11,417 nt of DNA from JBMYXZ01 sp049608925 (GCA_049608925.1 JBMYXZ010000043.1:1-11417); one strand, 5' to 3'. Shown: positions 1 to 7,038, counted from the first letter of the stretch. Notes: generated from the sequence alone by a model not told the origin. Made by a program: numbers and translations.

Positions 1-237
1 ACTTTCCGCGGCTTGACCGCGGAATCCATTTAATTGTTTCATTTTAATTATTTAGCTGGCGTCCAGTACCGTCCTGAGTCAGGACCCGTCCGTAAAGAGC
101 ATCAAATCTATTTATGGATTAGAATTTCTAAGGAATTCTGCAGACATTAGGAAACATGCAAGTTATCAAGACTTGATATCTACATAAAACACTGAAAAAA
201 TTTGAAAAATGGATTCCGCGGTCAAGCCGCGGAAAGT
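1..237. repeat. 31-bp perfect inverted repeat enclosing a 175-bp spacer
   Basis: Bases 1-31 are the exact reverse complement of bases 207-237. Each arm contains its own hairpin: TTCCGCGG, a 5-base loop, then CCGCGGAA (4-24 and 214-234), with loop CTTGA in the left arm and TCAAG in the right, so the arms are in opposite orientation. The left arm touches the window edge and the repeat may extend further. The spacer 32-206 holds no gene. It contains small palindromes, GTCCTGA-G-TCAGGAC at 71-85 and ATCAAG-A-CTTGAT at 165-177. The layout resembles a MITE or a pair of dispersed palindromic elements; no transposase is present. Which of these it is cannot be decided from one copy. Confidence 0.8.
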
Positions 238-379
238 CGGAGCATGGGGTAATGGGGGAAGAGCTCTAGAGTACTGGCCTTAGCTCCTTCAAAGGAATCA
301 TGCGCCCTAATAATATCCTGAACCAAATGATTGGTATATGCTCTCAGCTCATCACCCAAATTATTCCGGACACTTATGG
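221..379 (-). repeat. Copy 1 of a ~160-bp tandem direct repeat, with small ORF
   Basis: This stretch and 380-542 are tandem diverged copies of one unit. Both start GTCAAGCCGCGGAAAGTCGGA and both end CACTTATGG, with many substitutions and a few indels between. On the minus strand copy 1 is open for 45 codons from a TTG at 359 to a TGA at 222-224, and the stop lies in the loop of the CCGCGG hairpin. The predicted tail is FPHYPMLRLSAA. Copy 1 has CCGGACAC where copy 2 has CCGCGGACAC, so two bases of the palindrome half-site have been lost. I do not recognise the peptide. It is more likely a dispersed element read as protein than a functional gene. Confidence 0.75.
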
Positions 380-542
380 GTCAAGCCGCGGAAAGTCGGA
401 GGATGGAGTGATGGGGGGAGAGTACTAGAGTTCTGGCCTCAGCTCCATCAAAAGGAATTATGCGTCCTAATAATGCCCTGAAACCCATGGTTGATATATG
501 CTCACAGCACATAACCTCAATTTATTCCGCGGACACTTATGG
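380..542 (-). repeat. Copy 2 of the ~160-bp tandem repeat, with small ORF
   Basis: This is the second, 163-base copy, lying directly downstream of the 574-residue lipoprotein gene on the minus strand. A minus-strand frame is open for 43 codons from ATG at 510-512, with GAGG two bases upstream, or for 35 codons from ATG at 486-488; both stop at TGA 381-383. The predicted tail SPHHSILRLSAA matches the tail of copy 1 (FPHYPMLRLSAA). The frame agrees over the last ~22 codons, and a one-base indel (TTTG against TTTTG) separates the frames further upstream. Its role is unknown. The unit may be a dispersed repeat in this genome. Confidence 0.75.
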
Positions 543-563
543 AAGCTGTTCAGGTGTAGCAGC

Positions 564-2288
564 TCACTCTCTAATTCGCTGACGCTTAGAATCAGGTTCA
601 CTATTAGAGTTGCTTATTTCAAACAGTAAAGGTGCAATTTTCATGCTTATAATATTGACCAGTATAGAAAAATCATCACTGATGGTTTTTGATTCTTTGT
701 AAGATTCTAATGTTTGCATTAGGGATATCTCACTATTTAAAAAACCATCCAAAGTCCGGGCTCTCAACTTACTATCAACCCGGTCTAGTGCCTTAAGAAG
801 AGCTAGAATGTAAACCCATCCTGATCGATGTACAGAAGTGTCTTCGTTGGTTGATTCCTTTCCTGGATTCAAAAAGCTAGCCAGCCTTGATATCTGATTT
901 ACAGAAAATATATCAGGATTATAACTCTGTAAGTAATCTCTAATTTCTCCAATATTTTCAATCTTTCCCGATAAGAAGGAAAGATTGCATTCAGCACATT
1001 TTGTTAAAAACGAAAGCACTTTTTCATTGTCAGAGAAATACAGTAGAAGTGTTTTGATGCAATCGTCGCCTAAAAAGTATTCTTGAAATAAATTACTTTG
1101 AAAAACAATGCTGATATACGCATCAATAGCTCGTTTGAGATTTTCTTGATTGTGTATGACTGAATATTTAGAGTCAAATTTATACGAGCCAAAACCGGTT
1201 TTACGGAGTCGTATTGGAATGATACACGCCATTCCTGGTGTGTTGCTCTCTTTATCTATGTCAGCCCTTGTGAAGGTGGTGGTATAGGTGTTGCCAAAAT
1301 TGTCCTGAAACAAGTAATCACTATAGGCCGTATGCTTTATTCCAAAGTTAACCCTGCGTTTTTTCTCATTATCTTCAGAATCACTGTGCAGTTGTCTACC
1401 CTGAGCAACCAGACTAAAAATTGTTTCTGCGTATGATTTAGAGACTCCAAAATTCATAGCCATAATTGCCATGGCCTTTTCTGCAGTGAACCACTCGCTA
1501 TGATCTTGTTCCCTCATATGTGAGATCAGATTATCTATACGACCAGTGCTGTCGCTAGCTATTAATTTTACATTTATTCCTATGTTGTTTGCAGCTTCAA
1601 TAAAGTATGGGGGAGCATAATTAGGAAGAGCAGCTGCTAAACCATAGAATTTTTCAATTTTGATAGTTCTATTATTGGAGATAGGTTCTAATTCGGCCCT
1701 TAGTATAATGGCTGTTAGATTGGCCTTCTTTTTAGACAGCATAGTTAATGAGTTAAGAAATGTCGAATTTGCTTTACCTTTCTCATTTGGGTCGGTATTT
1801 AGATTTTTAAAACTCAAATGCTGCTGGATCAAAGGATCGTACTCACAGTCCTCTGTCCATTGAGTTGGGTGTTTTGCGAGCTGCCTTGGCAGTACGCCCA
1901 GTTCATGTAAATGACATGGTGCCATAAGTGAGAGGTCTAAGATGCAATCACCTGTTATATTGTCCAACCATAAAAGCGGGGAAAAACTCCGACGTATAGA
2001 AACCCATCCGAAACCAAATTCTTTTTTTAACTGAAGTAGTTCTTCCCACCCCTTAGAATATGGATTTATGGTTACTATTGTCGTGTTATCTATTTTCTCC
2101 CTATGAATGAGCTTGTTTTCGCTGACAACTGGGCCATCATTGTTGACTTGCGTTCTAGTTTGAGTTTGTCCCACGTTACTATTGCTGTTGTTTTCGAGAT
2201 CCATAGGATCTGAAGCCATAGAACCGTTGCCGCAAAGGCATGCGCTAAGAAGTGCTAATAAAAAATATTTTTTCAAAGTATTGACCAT
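564..2288 (-). CDS. Predicted lipoprotein of unknown function, 574 aa
   Basis: I do not recognise this protein. The N-terminus MVNTLKKYFLLALLSAC is a signal sequence with a plausible lipobox (LLSAC, Cys17), so the mature protein could be lipid-anchored; cleavage by signal peptidase I near MAS|D at residues 24-27 is the alternative. Residues 30-55 form a low-complexity linker rich in Asn, Gln and Thr. The remainder looks globular, with soluble alpha/beta-like composition and scattered cysteines (115, 125, 148, 355, 410, 431, 434), and no further membrane segment. The C-terminus is a short basic tail, DSKRQRIRE. The start is ATG 2286-2288, with no clear Shine-Dalgarno sequence in front. Base composition is visibly more AT-rich than in the neighbouring housekeeping genes, as is common for lineage-specific secreted proteins. 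It lies 100 bases downstream of pgsA on the same strand and is followed by the tandem repeat. That it is an envelope protein or host-directed effector is only inference. Confidence 0.7.
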   Translation of the reverse strand: MVNTLKKYFLLALLSACLCGNGSMASDPMDLENNSNSNVGQTQTRTQVNNDGPVVSENKLIHREKIDNTTIVTINPYSKGWEELLQLKKEFGFGWVSIRRSFSPLLWLDNITGDCILDLSLMAPCHLHELGVLPRQLAKHPTQWTEDCEYDPLIQQHLSFKNLNTDPNEKGKANSTFLNSLTMLSKKKANLTAIILRAELEPISNNRTIKIEKFYGLAAALPNYAPPYFIEAANNIGINVKLIASDSTGRIDNLISHMREQDHSEWFTAEKAMAIMAMNFGVSKSYAETIFSLVAQGRQLHSDSEDNEKKRRVNFGIKHTAYSDYLFQDNFGNTYTTTFTRADIDKESNTPGMACIIPIRLRKTGFGSYKFDSKYSVIHNQENLKRAIDAYISIVFQSNLFQEYFLGDDCIKTLLLYFSDNEKVLSFLTKCAECNLSFLSGKIENIGEIRDYLQSYNPDIFSVNQISRLASFLNPGKESTNEDTSVHRSGWVYILALLKALDRVDSKLRARTLDGFLNSEISLMQTLESYKESKTISDDFSILVNIISMKIAPLLFEISNSNSEPDSKRQRIRE

Positions 2289-2388
2289 TAAGAATAAAGA
2301 TAATTAACTGAATTTAATATCGCACATGATTACATTTATTAACACCGGGAAAAACACCCATTTTTACAAGACAATACCTAAAAGGCTT

Positions 2389-2994
2389 CTAATCGTTATT
2401 TGAAATATGTTGCAGGCTGGCTTTGCAGTAATCGTATCCCGTTATAAATGTCAGGACACCTGCTATCCATAGACCAACAATTCCTATTTCATGGTTTGGC
2501 AGCCAAGAAAATGCCCCAGGTGCAATGATCAAACTGCCTATTGCAAACAACTGGATTGTGGTTTTCCACTTGGCCAATCTACTAACGGGAAGGGGAACAT
2601 TAAGCTCAGCCAGGTATTCGCGTAACCCAGAGACTAAGATCTCGCGGCATAAGATTATAATCGCGGGGATTATGGCTAGGCCTGCAATGCGGTTTTGTTC
2701 CACCAGCATTAACAGTGTTGCTGCAACCAATAGCTTGTCTGCAATAGGGTCTAGAAAGCGGCCAAGCGAGGAACATTGTTGCCAAACGCGGGCGAAATAG
2801 CCGTCTAGGAAGTCCGTCAGACAGGCAAACAGGAACAATCCAGCAGCCAGCAAGTGATTGTAAGGCCCCGGCATATAGGCAAGGCCTATGACAACAGGGA
2901 TTGCGGCAATCCTGGACACAGTCAAGGCATTGGGTAAGCTTTGCTTTACCTTGTCCTTATTGTCGGTGAAAATGGTCGAATATTTTTTGTGCAA
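2389..2994 (-). CDS. pgsA: CDP-diacylglycerol-glycerol-3-phosphate 3-phosphatidyltransferase
   Basis: PgsA transfers the phosphatidyl group from CDP-diacylglycerol to glycerol-3-phosphate, the committed step to phosphatidylglycerol and cardiolipin, in the cytoplasmic membrane. The CDP-alcohol phosphatidyltransferase signature is complete: D61, D64-G65, A68-R69, G78, D82 and D86 (DG-x2-AR-x8-G-x3-D-x3-D). The N-terminal LPNALTVSRI motif at residues 20-29 and several hydrophobic segments fit the family, and 201 residues is close to the usual length. The start is uncertain: the frame opens at TTG 2992-2994, inside the last codons of uvrC (38-base overlap), with AGAAGGGA about 12 bases upstream, and there is no ATG before the conserved LPN motif. 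The overlap with uvrC indicates one transcript and probable translational coupling. Confidence 0.93.
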   Translation of the reverse strand: MHKKYSTIFTDNKDKVKQSLPNALTVSRIAAIPVVIGLAYMPGPYNHLLAAGLFLFACLTDFLDGYFARVWQQCSSLGRFLDPIADKLLVAATLLMLVEQNRIAGLAIIPAIIILCREILVSGLREYLAELNVPLPVSRLAKWKTTIQLFAIGSLIIAPGAFSWLPNHEIGIVGLWIAGVLTFITGYDYCKASLQHISNND

Positions 2995-4883
2995 TGGACT
3001 TGCTTATCCCTTCTACTGTTTGTAAGTCACTAATGCTCGCCTGACTTACAGTAACCGCAGATCCAAAATGTTTCAATAGGGCACGCTTTCTTTTTGCACC
3101 AATTCCTGGAACTTCATCCAACATCGATCCTTTTAATGTCTTTGAACGCTTTTGTCGGTGTGATCCAATAGCAAAGCGGTGAGCCTCGTCCCGCAGGCGC
3201 TGGATATAGTAGAAGACAGGATCATCCTTCTTCAGTCGAAACATGTCTTGTCCTGGCATAAAGAATTTTTCTTCCCCTGGTGTGCGCGCCGGTCCCTTTG
3301 CTATAGAGACAACTGGTATGTCGCCCACACCCATGTCATCCATGGTTTCCTTGGCGACGTTCAGCTGCCCTTTGCCGCCATCAATCACGACCAAATCAGG
3401 CAGGGTATGGTGTTCGTAATCCTCACTAAGAGATTTCTTAAACCGCCGAGACAGCACTTCCCGCATCATGCCATAGTCATCACCAGGCGTTATGTCCTGT
3501 GATTTAATGTTATACTTGCGGTATGCTTTCTTTTCAAAGCCTTCGGGTACTGCAACGATCATCGCACCTATCGCAGATGTGCCACTAATGTGGCTGTTGT
3601 CATATACTTCTATGCGCTTGGGGGTTTCTTTAAGGCCAAAGGTTTGCTGCACACCCTCCAGCAGCTTGCGCTGAGAGGTTTTTTCGCTTAAGTGTCGCTG
3701 TAAAGCTTGCTTAGCATTAGCGGCTGCATTGCGGACCAAGTCTAATTTCTTGCCGCGCTGGGGCACTTGCACTTTCACATTATGGTGCACCAAATGGGAC
3801 AGAGCCTCTTGAATCAATGGCAGCTTTTCTGTCTTTTGATTCATCAATATCAGCCGAGGAGGCGTCCGGCCAAAGTAAAACTGGCTCATGAAGGCCACCA
3901 TAATATCGTCTAGGCTGTCTTCCTTATTATGCCTGGGGAAGAAAGCATGATTTCCGTAATGCCGGCCATTGCGAAAGAAGAATGCTTGGAAGCAGGTAAC
4001 CCCTGCGTCCTGATGCACGGCGATTACATCAACTTCTTGCAAGTTTGGGATGTTCACCAGTTGTTGGGCTTGCACTTTGGTCAGTGCTTGCAGACGATCG
4101 CGATAGACGGCCGCTTGTTCATAGTTCTGGTTATCGCTGGCTTTCTGCATCAGCTTGCTAAGATAGCCTTGGATTTCACTGCTGCGTCCTTCCAGCACAT
4201 CTATCGCTTGCTTCAGGGATTTTTTGTATTCTGCGTCGGATATCCAGCCGACACAGGGGGCGGAGCAGCGCTTAATATGATACTGCAGACAAGGACGTTT
4301 GCGGGTTGCAAAGATATTATCTGAGCACGATCTCAATAAGAAAACGCGATGCAGCATGGTCAGGGTTTCATCAACAGCATCCACGGAGGCAAAGGGGCCG
4401 AAATATTTGCTTTGTTTTGATTTGCGGCCGCGGAATTTTGAAATGCGCGGCCAATCGTGGTCGCCCTGTATCTTTATAAATACATGTGACTTGTCGTCGC
4501 GCAGCAAGATATTATAAGGCGATTTGAACTTTTTGATTAAGTTTNNNNNNNNNNTGAAGATAGTGATAATTCTTCTTTTTCAAGGTTAACAGTTACAGTT
4601 ATAAGTTTGCTTCCAGCAATAAGGCATCAGATTCTGTTTCTGTTGTGACAAACTCCATGGAATATGTTTCAGAAATCATGCGCTGCAAGCGCAGAGGCAG
4701 CTTGCCAGGATTGGTATAGCTAGCAACGCGACGTTTCAGACGCTTGGCTTTACCGACGTATAAAACCCTGCTGCGTTCATCAATCATACGATAAACGCCA
4801 GGGGAGTCATCTAGCCGGCCGACGTAACCACGTATTACATCAATGCCGCGCTGTAAAGCTGGAGGGTACGTGCTGTTGCTCAT
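2957..4883 (-). CDS. uvrC: UvrABC excinuclease subunit C, split by a gap/insertion
   Basis: UvrC makes both incisions in nucleotide excision repair after UvrA/UvrB damage recognition. Two pieces read 4883-4602 (94 codons) and 4543-2957; joining them at the shared AAC-TTA codons gives one continuous 620-residue frame, close to E. coli UvrC in length. Restored numbering: GIY-YIG nuclease at 25-95 (GVY 29-31, YVG 42-44, E91, N93); cysteines 165, 177, 185 and 189 with the x11, x7, x3 spacing of the UvrC iron-sulfur site; UVR domain about 218-250; RNase H-like 5' nuclease with D407 (EVYDNSH), D480 (VVIDGGKGQ) and H547; helix-hairpin-helix at about 570-616. As written, the first piece ends at a TAA (4599-4601) immediately after LEANL, because foreign sequence begins there. 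All catalytic residues are otherwise intact, so the break is recent or an assembly effect. The start ATG 4881-4883 has GAGGG just upstream. Confidence 0.9.
4545..4554. other. Assembly gap (10 N) inside uvrC
   Basis: Ten N mark a scaffold join of unknown real length. The sequence left of the gap ends exactly at TAAGTTT (4538-4544), and the same seven bases recur at 4602-4608, where the uvrC frame resumes. This is the pattern expected when a multi-copy element could not be assembled through. Confidence 0.97.
4555..4601. mobile_element. Putative end of an inserted element within uvrC
   Basis: These 47 bases do not belong to uvrC: deleting them together with the gap and one TAAGTTT copy restores the UvrC frame exactly (LEANL-IKKF). 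The outer terminus, read inward on the minus strand, is TAACTGTAACTGTTAACC, containing two tandem TAACTG. The flanking TAAGTTT copies (4538-4544 and 4602-4608) would be a 7-bp target duplication. I cannot assign an IS family; the opposite end and any transposase lie in the gap. A misassembly or chimeric contig end is the alternative. Confidence 0.6.
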
Positions 4884-4889
4884 ACCCTC
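4862..4889 (-). promoter_or_regulatory. Hairpin over the uvrC ribosome binding site and start codon
   Basis: In minus-strand RNA, 4889-4862 folds into GAGGGUAUG-A-GC, loop AACA, GC-A-CGUACCCUC: nine pairs (one U·G), an A·A mismatch, then two pairs. The 5' arm contains the Shine-Dalgarno-like GAGGG and the AUG of uvrC, so both are paired. The same structure, with a compensatory change, occurs at 6241-6270. It could lower translation initiation of uvrC, or it could simply be a palindromic element that has been co-opted as the gene start. Confidence 0.5.
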
Positions 4890-4913
4890 ATATATATCAT
4901 ATTTTCTGACAGC

Positions 4914-6023
4914 TTAAACTAGCTTTACGTTATATCCCTTGCCCTTCAGGTATTCGATCATGCCATCTTGGCCTACCAGGTGTGCTAGCCCCACGACCAT
5001 TGCAACCTTCTTGATCTTTTGCAGGTTGTCGATTTTTTTATTCAATAACTTCTGCCAAGCTGAATTCCTGTCGTGGAATAGGGCGCCATGCTGCATCTTA
5101 TGCTCAACAAAGTCCAGGAAGTCCTGGTGAGTTTTTATAGCATCTGACGTTTGAAGATAGCATCGTGCAAGCAGGCTTTTAGAATCATTTTTCTGCAGGA
5201 ATTCTTCGAAATATTCCCCTGTCTTGCCTAAGCCTTCTTTTACTTCTGAGTAGTGCGTCGACATTGCATCTGTCATAGCAACAGGCCTAGCAGATGGATT
5301 TTTTTGCGCGAGTTGAAGCGTTGTCTTGCCCTTATGATCATCTAGCTGTGTCGTAGGAATGCGCTTGGCATTTATCTTTTGATCAATGATGGCATCTAAA
5401 TGACCTGCTTGAACACGCGCCCAGAAAGTAAGATAACGGCCTAATGCATGCAGAATAATACGCGGTGAAAACATGTTGAGCTCTACATCTTGACCCCAGA
5501 TTTTCTTCATTGTCGGTAGAAAGTCTTTTTCGATTATTGTAATGTTCCCATCGCTTAAACCAAGTTTCTATAAACGATATGGTGACCAGTTTCCAAACAC
5601 TAGGCCTTGTTCTTTCAGCTGCTCTAACGTATATGAGCTGTAGGGCGCAAATGCATTTCGATGTGATACAGCAAGATTACTTTCTGTTATAAAATGGTCT
5701 GCGTTAAGGATGTTCTGTTCAAAAGCCTGCTGATGGCCTGTTTCTTTTAACAGATCCTGCAGGTCATTATAGGCGACCGAATGGCAGGTGCCCAATAAGG
5801 TGATCTGGTGATCTGGCTTTTCTGGATGTGTTGCCACATACATAAATGGTTTGCGGACTTTGTGGTCTAAGTCCTCAAACTTTACTTCCTTGATGTCAAA
5901 TTCGGGAATCGCAGCAACCGTTGTCTGGGTTGAAGTGGTCGCCTCTATATCCTCAGTGGCCTGAACATTTGCCGATAAGGCTAATAAACTAATACCAAAA
6001 ACAATTGAATTTCTAATACTCAT
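4914..6023 (-). pseudogene. TraB/GumN family protein with an in-frame TAG
   Basis: Two open segments lie in one reading frame, separated only by TAG at 5568-5570; read through, they give 369 codons. The N-terminal part (151 aa) has a signal peptide with VQA|T cleavage at about residue 22, the motif LLGTCH (GTCH 78-81) and the Glu in ITES (114). The C-terminal part has DRNSAWQ and the second motif VGLAHLVG followed by a GYNVKLV end. Two GxxH motifs plus a conserved Glu define the TraB/Tiki/GumN family, proposed periplasmic metalloproteases. The stop separates the two GxxH motifs, so neither fragment should be active. No other frameshift or stop is seen, so the lesion is recent. I chose ATG 6021-6023 over the GTG nine bases upstream, because it directly precedes a normal signal peptide. 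A restart at ATG 5508-5510 would yield a 198-residue protein without export signal. uvrC follows after 30 bases. Confidence 0.8.
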
Positions 6024-6075
6024 AATAAACACTCATTAATAAAAATAAAAAATAATAACTGAGTGTTATATTATG
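6021..6075 (-). promoter_or_regulatory. Inverted repeat covering the TraB/GumN start codon
   Basis: CATAATAAACACTCA (6021-6035) pairs with TGAGTGTTATATTATG (6060-6075) with a single one-base bulge, around a 24-base A/T loop. In the minus-strand transcript the stem includes the AUG at 6023-6021 and the only weak GAG upstream of it. It may control translation or be an operator or attenuator; there is no direct evidence for any of these. Confidence 0.4.
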
Positions 6076-6309
6076 GGTTTAAGGTATAAATAAAATAGCT
6101 ATATCTTGATAAGTATTATGATGATTGGGAATGGGTGAGGGAATACTGTTTTAGAATTGTTTAGCTCAGCTATGCATACTTCTGCGCTCCGTAACTTGTT
6201 TGCTAAGTCTCTACTGAAGCTTGCTCATTGCTATGCTGAGAGAGGATATAAGCTGTTGCTCATATCCTCTTGTTTATCATTGTGGTTTCCTAACTGACTC
6301 TGGAAAACC
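6076..6309. other. Intergenic region without a recognisable gene
   Basis: This spacer separates the TraB/GumN pseudogene from the exported protein at 6310-7038. I found no convincing ORF, tRNA or sigma-70 promoter. Bases 6160-6240 carry short imperfect repeats: TTGCTCAT at 6221-6228 recurs at 6257-6264, and CTCAGC/GCTGAG ends are present. Bases 6241-6270 hold the hairpin listed separately. Confidence 0.6.
6241..6270 (-). repeat. Second copy of the AACA-loop hairpin element
   Basis: In minus-strand RNA this reads AGAGGAUAUGAGC, loop AACA, GCUUAUAUCCUCU: a continuous 13-pair stem with one G·U. Its 5' arm and loop match the uvrC start region (4889-4872) in 17 of 18 bases, and the similarity continues upstream for about 11 bases (25 of 29 overall). 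The frame even begins ATG AGC AAC AGC as in uvrC, but stops after ten codons. It lies 39 bases after the stop of the 6310-7038 gene. Without a following U-tract on the minus strand it is a poor intrinsic terminator; on the plus strand TTGTTT follows, but the stem then has a mismatch. Confidence 0.55.
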
Positions 6310-7038
6310 TTATCGCAACTTAAGTCTATGAGAGCATTCTACAGGAACACGAGTCGTCATAGCCCATATGCCAACCACATTTTCTGGTTGATCATCGAAT
6401 ATTGGATGATGTGGGGCTAATTCTCTGCCCACATAAGAGCCAGCATTTGGGATAGAATCGGTGCCGTTGTATGCAATAGCATCATCACGATTATTGCCAA
6501 CTTTAACTTTTAATTTTCTTACATTCTTGAATGGACCTGCCATAGATTTGGGGCTGCAGGTATATTCTTGCTTTGTTTTGGTAACGTTGAGTATTTTTAT
6601 CTTGCCGGCGGCTACATGATCTTTTCGGCTAATGTATTTTTCGCCAGATAGTTCTCGGGTAAAGGTTTCGCCCTCTGTTGGGGTTGCAACCACTTTAACT
6701 TTAATATCTCTGATATTGGGGTTACTCAACAGGTTTCGGGTACAAGTGGTTTGCTCGACAGCAGCTTGTTTGGGGATTTCTACCTTTAATTCCCTTTCTC
6801 TTTTGATGTCGCCATCCCTAAGTGTCTCATTATAATTGACAATCAGGTGATAGTTATATTTAAATTCAGGTAAACTTCTGCCATCATCCATCTTGCTGCC
6901 ATCCAGATCATAAGCTGGCGCTTCATAAAACTTGGCATCAACCTCTATGCCAACGCAAAATGAATCCTCGTCAGCCGCCGCGTATACGTTGCAGACGATA
7001 AAAAGAGATAATAGTATATTAAAATATAAAAACTTCAT
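6310..7038 (-). CDS. Exported protein of unknown function with internal duplication
   Basis: This 242-residue protein is not one I recognise. It begins with a signal peptide (MKFLYFNILLSLF..., cleavage probably after VYA at residue 20) and has no later hydrophobic segment, so it is likely periplasmic or secreted. The mature part has four cysteines (28, 99, 161, 235), which could form two disulfides. Two similar modules are visible: Cys99 followed by NIRDIKVKV, and Cys161 followed by NVRKLKVKV, each ending in alternating hydrophobic and charged residues typical of beta-strands. The predicted fold is therefore two beta-sandwich-like repeats; this is inference. The start ATG 7036-7038 is preceded by GCGAGAGA at a suitable distance. 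It lies 118 bases downstream of the efflux operon, in a gap with no convincing terminator or promoter, so it could be either independent or co-transcribed. Confidence 0.75.
   Translation of the reverse strand: MKFLYFNILLSLFIVCNVYAAADEDSFCVGIEVDAKFYEAPAYDLDGSKMDDGRSLPEFKYNYHLIVNYNETLRDGDIKRERELKVEIPKQAAVEQTTCTRNLLSNPNIRDIKVKVVATPTEGETFTRELSGEKYISRKDHVAAGKIKILNVTKTKQEYTCSPKSMAGPFKNVRKLKVKVGNNRDDAIAYNGTDSIPNAGSYVGRELAPHHPIFDDQPENVVGIWAMTTRVPVECSHRLKLR

Noticed and set aside
1..42. A minus-strand ATG at 40-42 starting a frame MKQLNGFRGQAAES to the window edge
   Set aside because: The frame runs straight through the repeated palindrome, there is no ribosome binding site at a usable distance, and 14 codons give no identity.
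221..542. A CRISPR array
   Set aside because: There are only two diverged ~160-base copies directly adjacent, without short regular repeats and spacers.
2341..2388. Terminator after pgsA (GGG...CCC with T-runs)
   Set aside because: The stem is only three G-C pairs or an A/T pairing and would not be stable.
5568..5570. TAG recoded as an amino acid (stop-codon reassignment or pyrrolysine)
   Set aside because: No supporting element is visible and the other genes here do not contain internal TAG; a point mutation is the simpler explanation.
6160..6240. A tRNA-like or small RNA gene suggested by AGCTCAGC and nearby short repeats
   Set aside because: No acceptor stem, T-arm motif or cloverleaf pairing could be found.
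6241..6270. Intrinsic terminator for a plus-strand gene
   Set aside because: There is no plus-strand gene upstream, and the stem is better paired in minus-strand RNA (G·U instead of an A/C mismatch).
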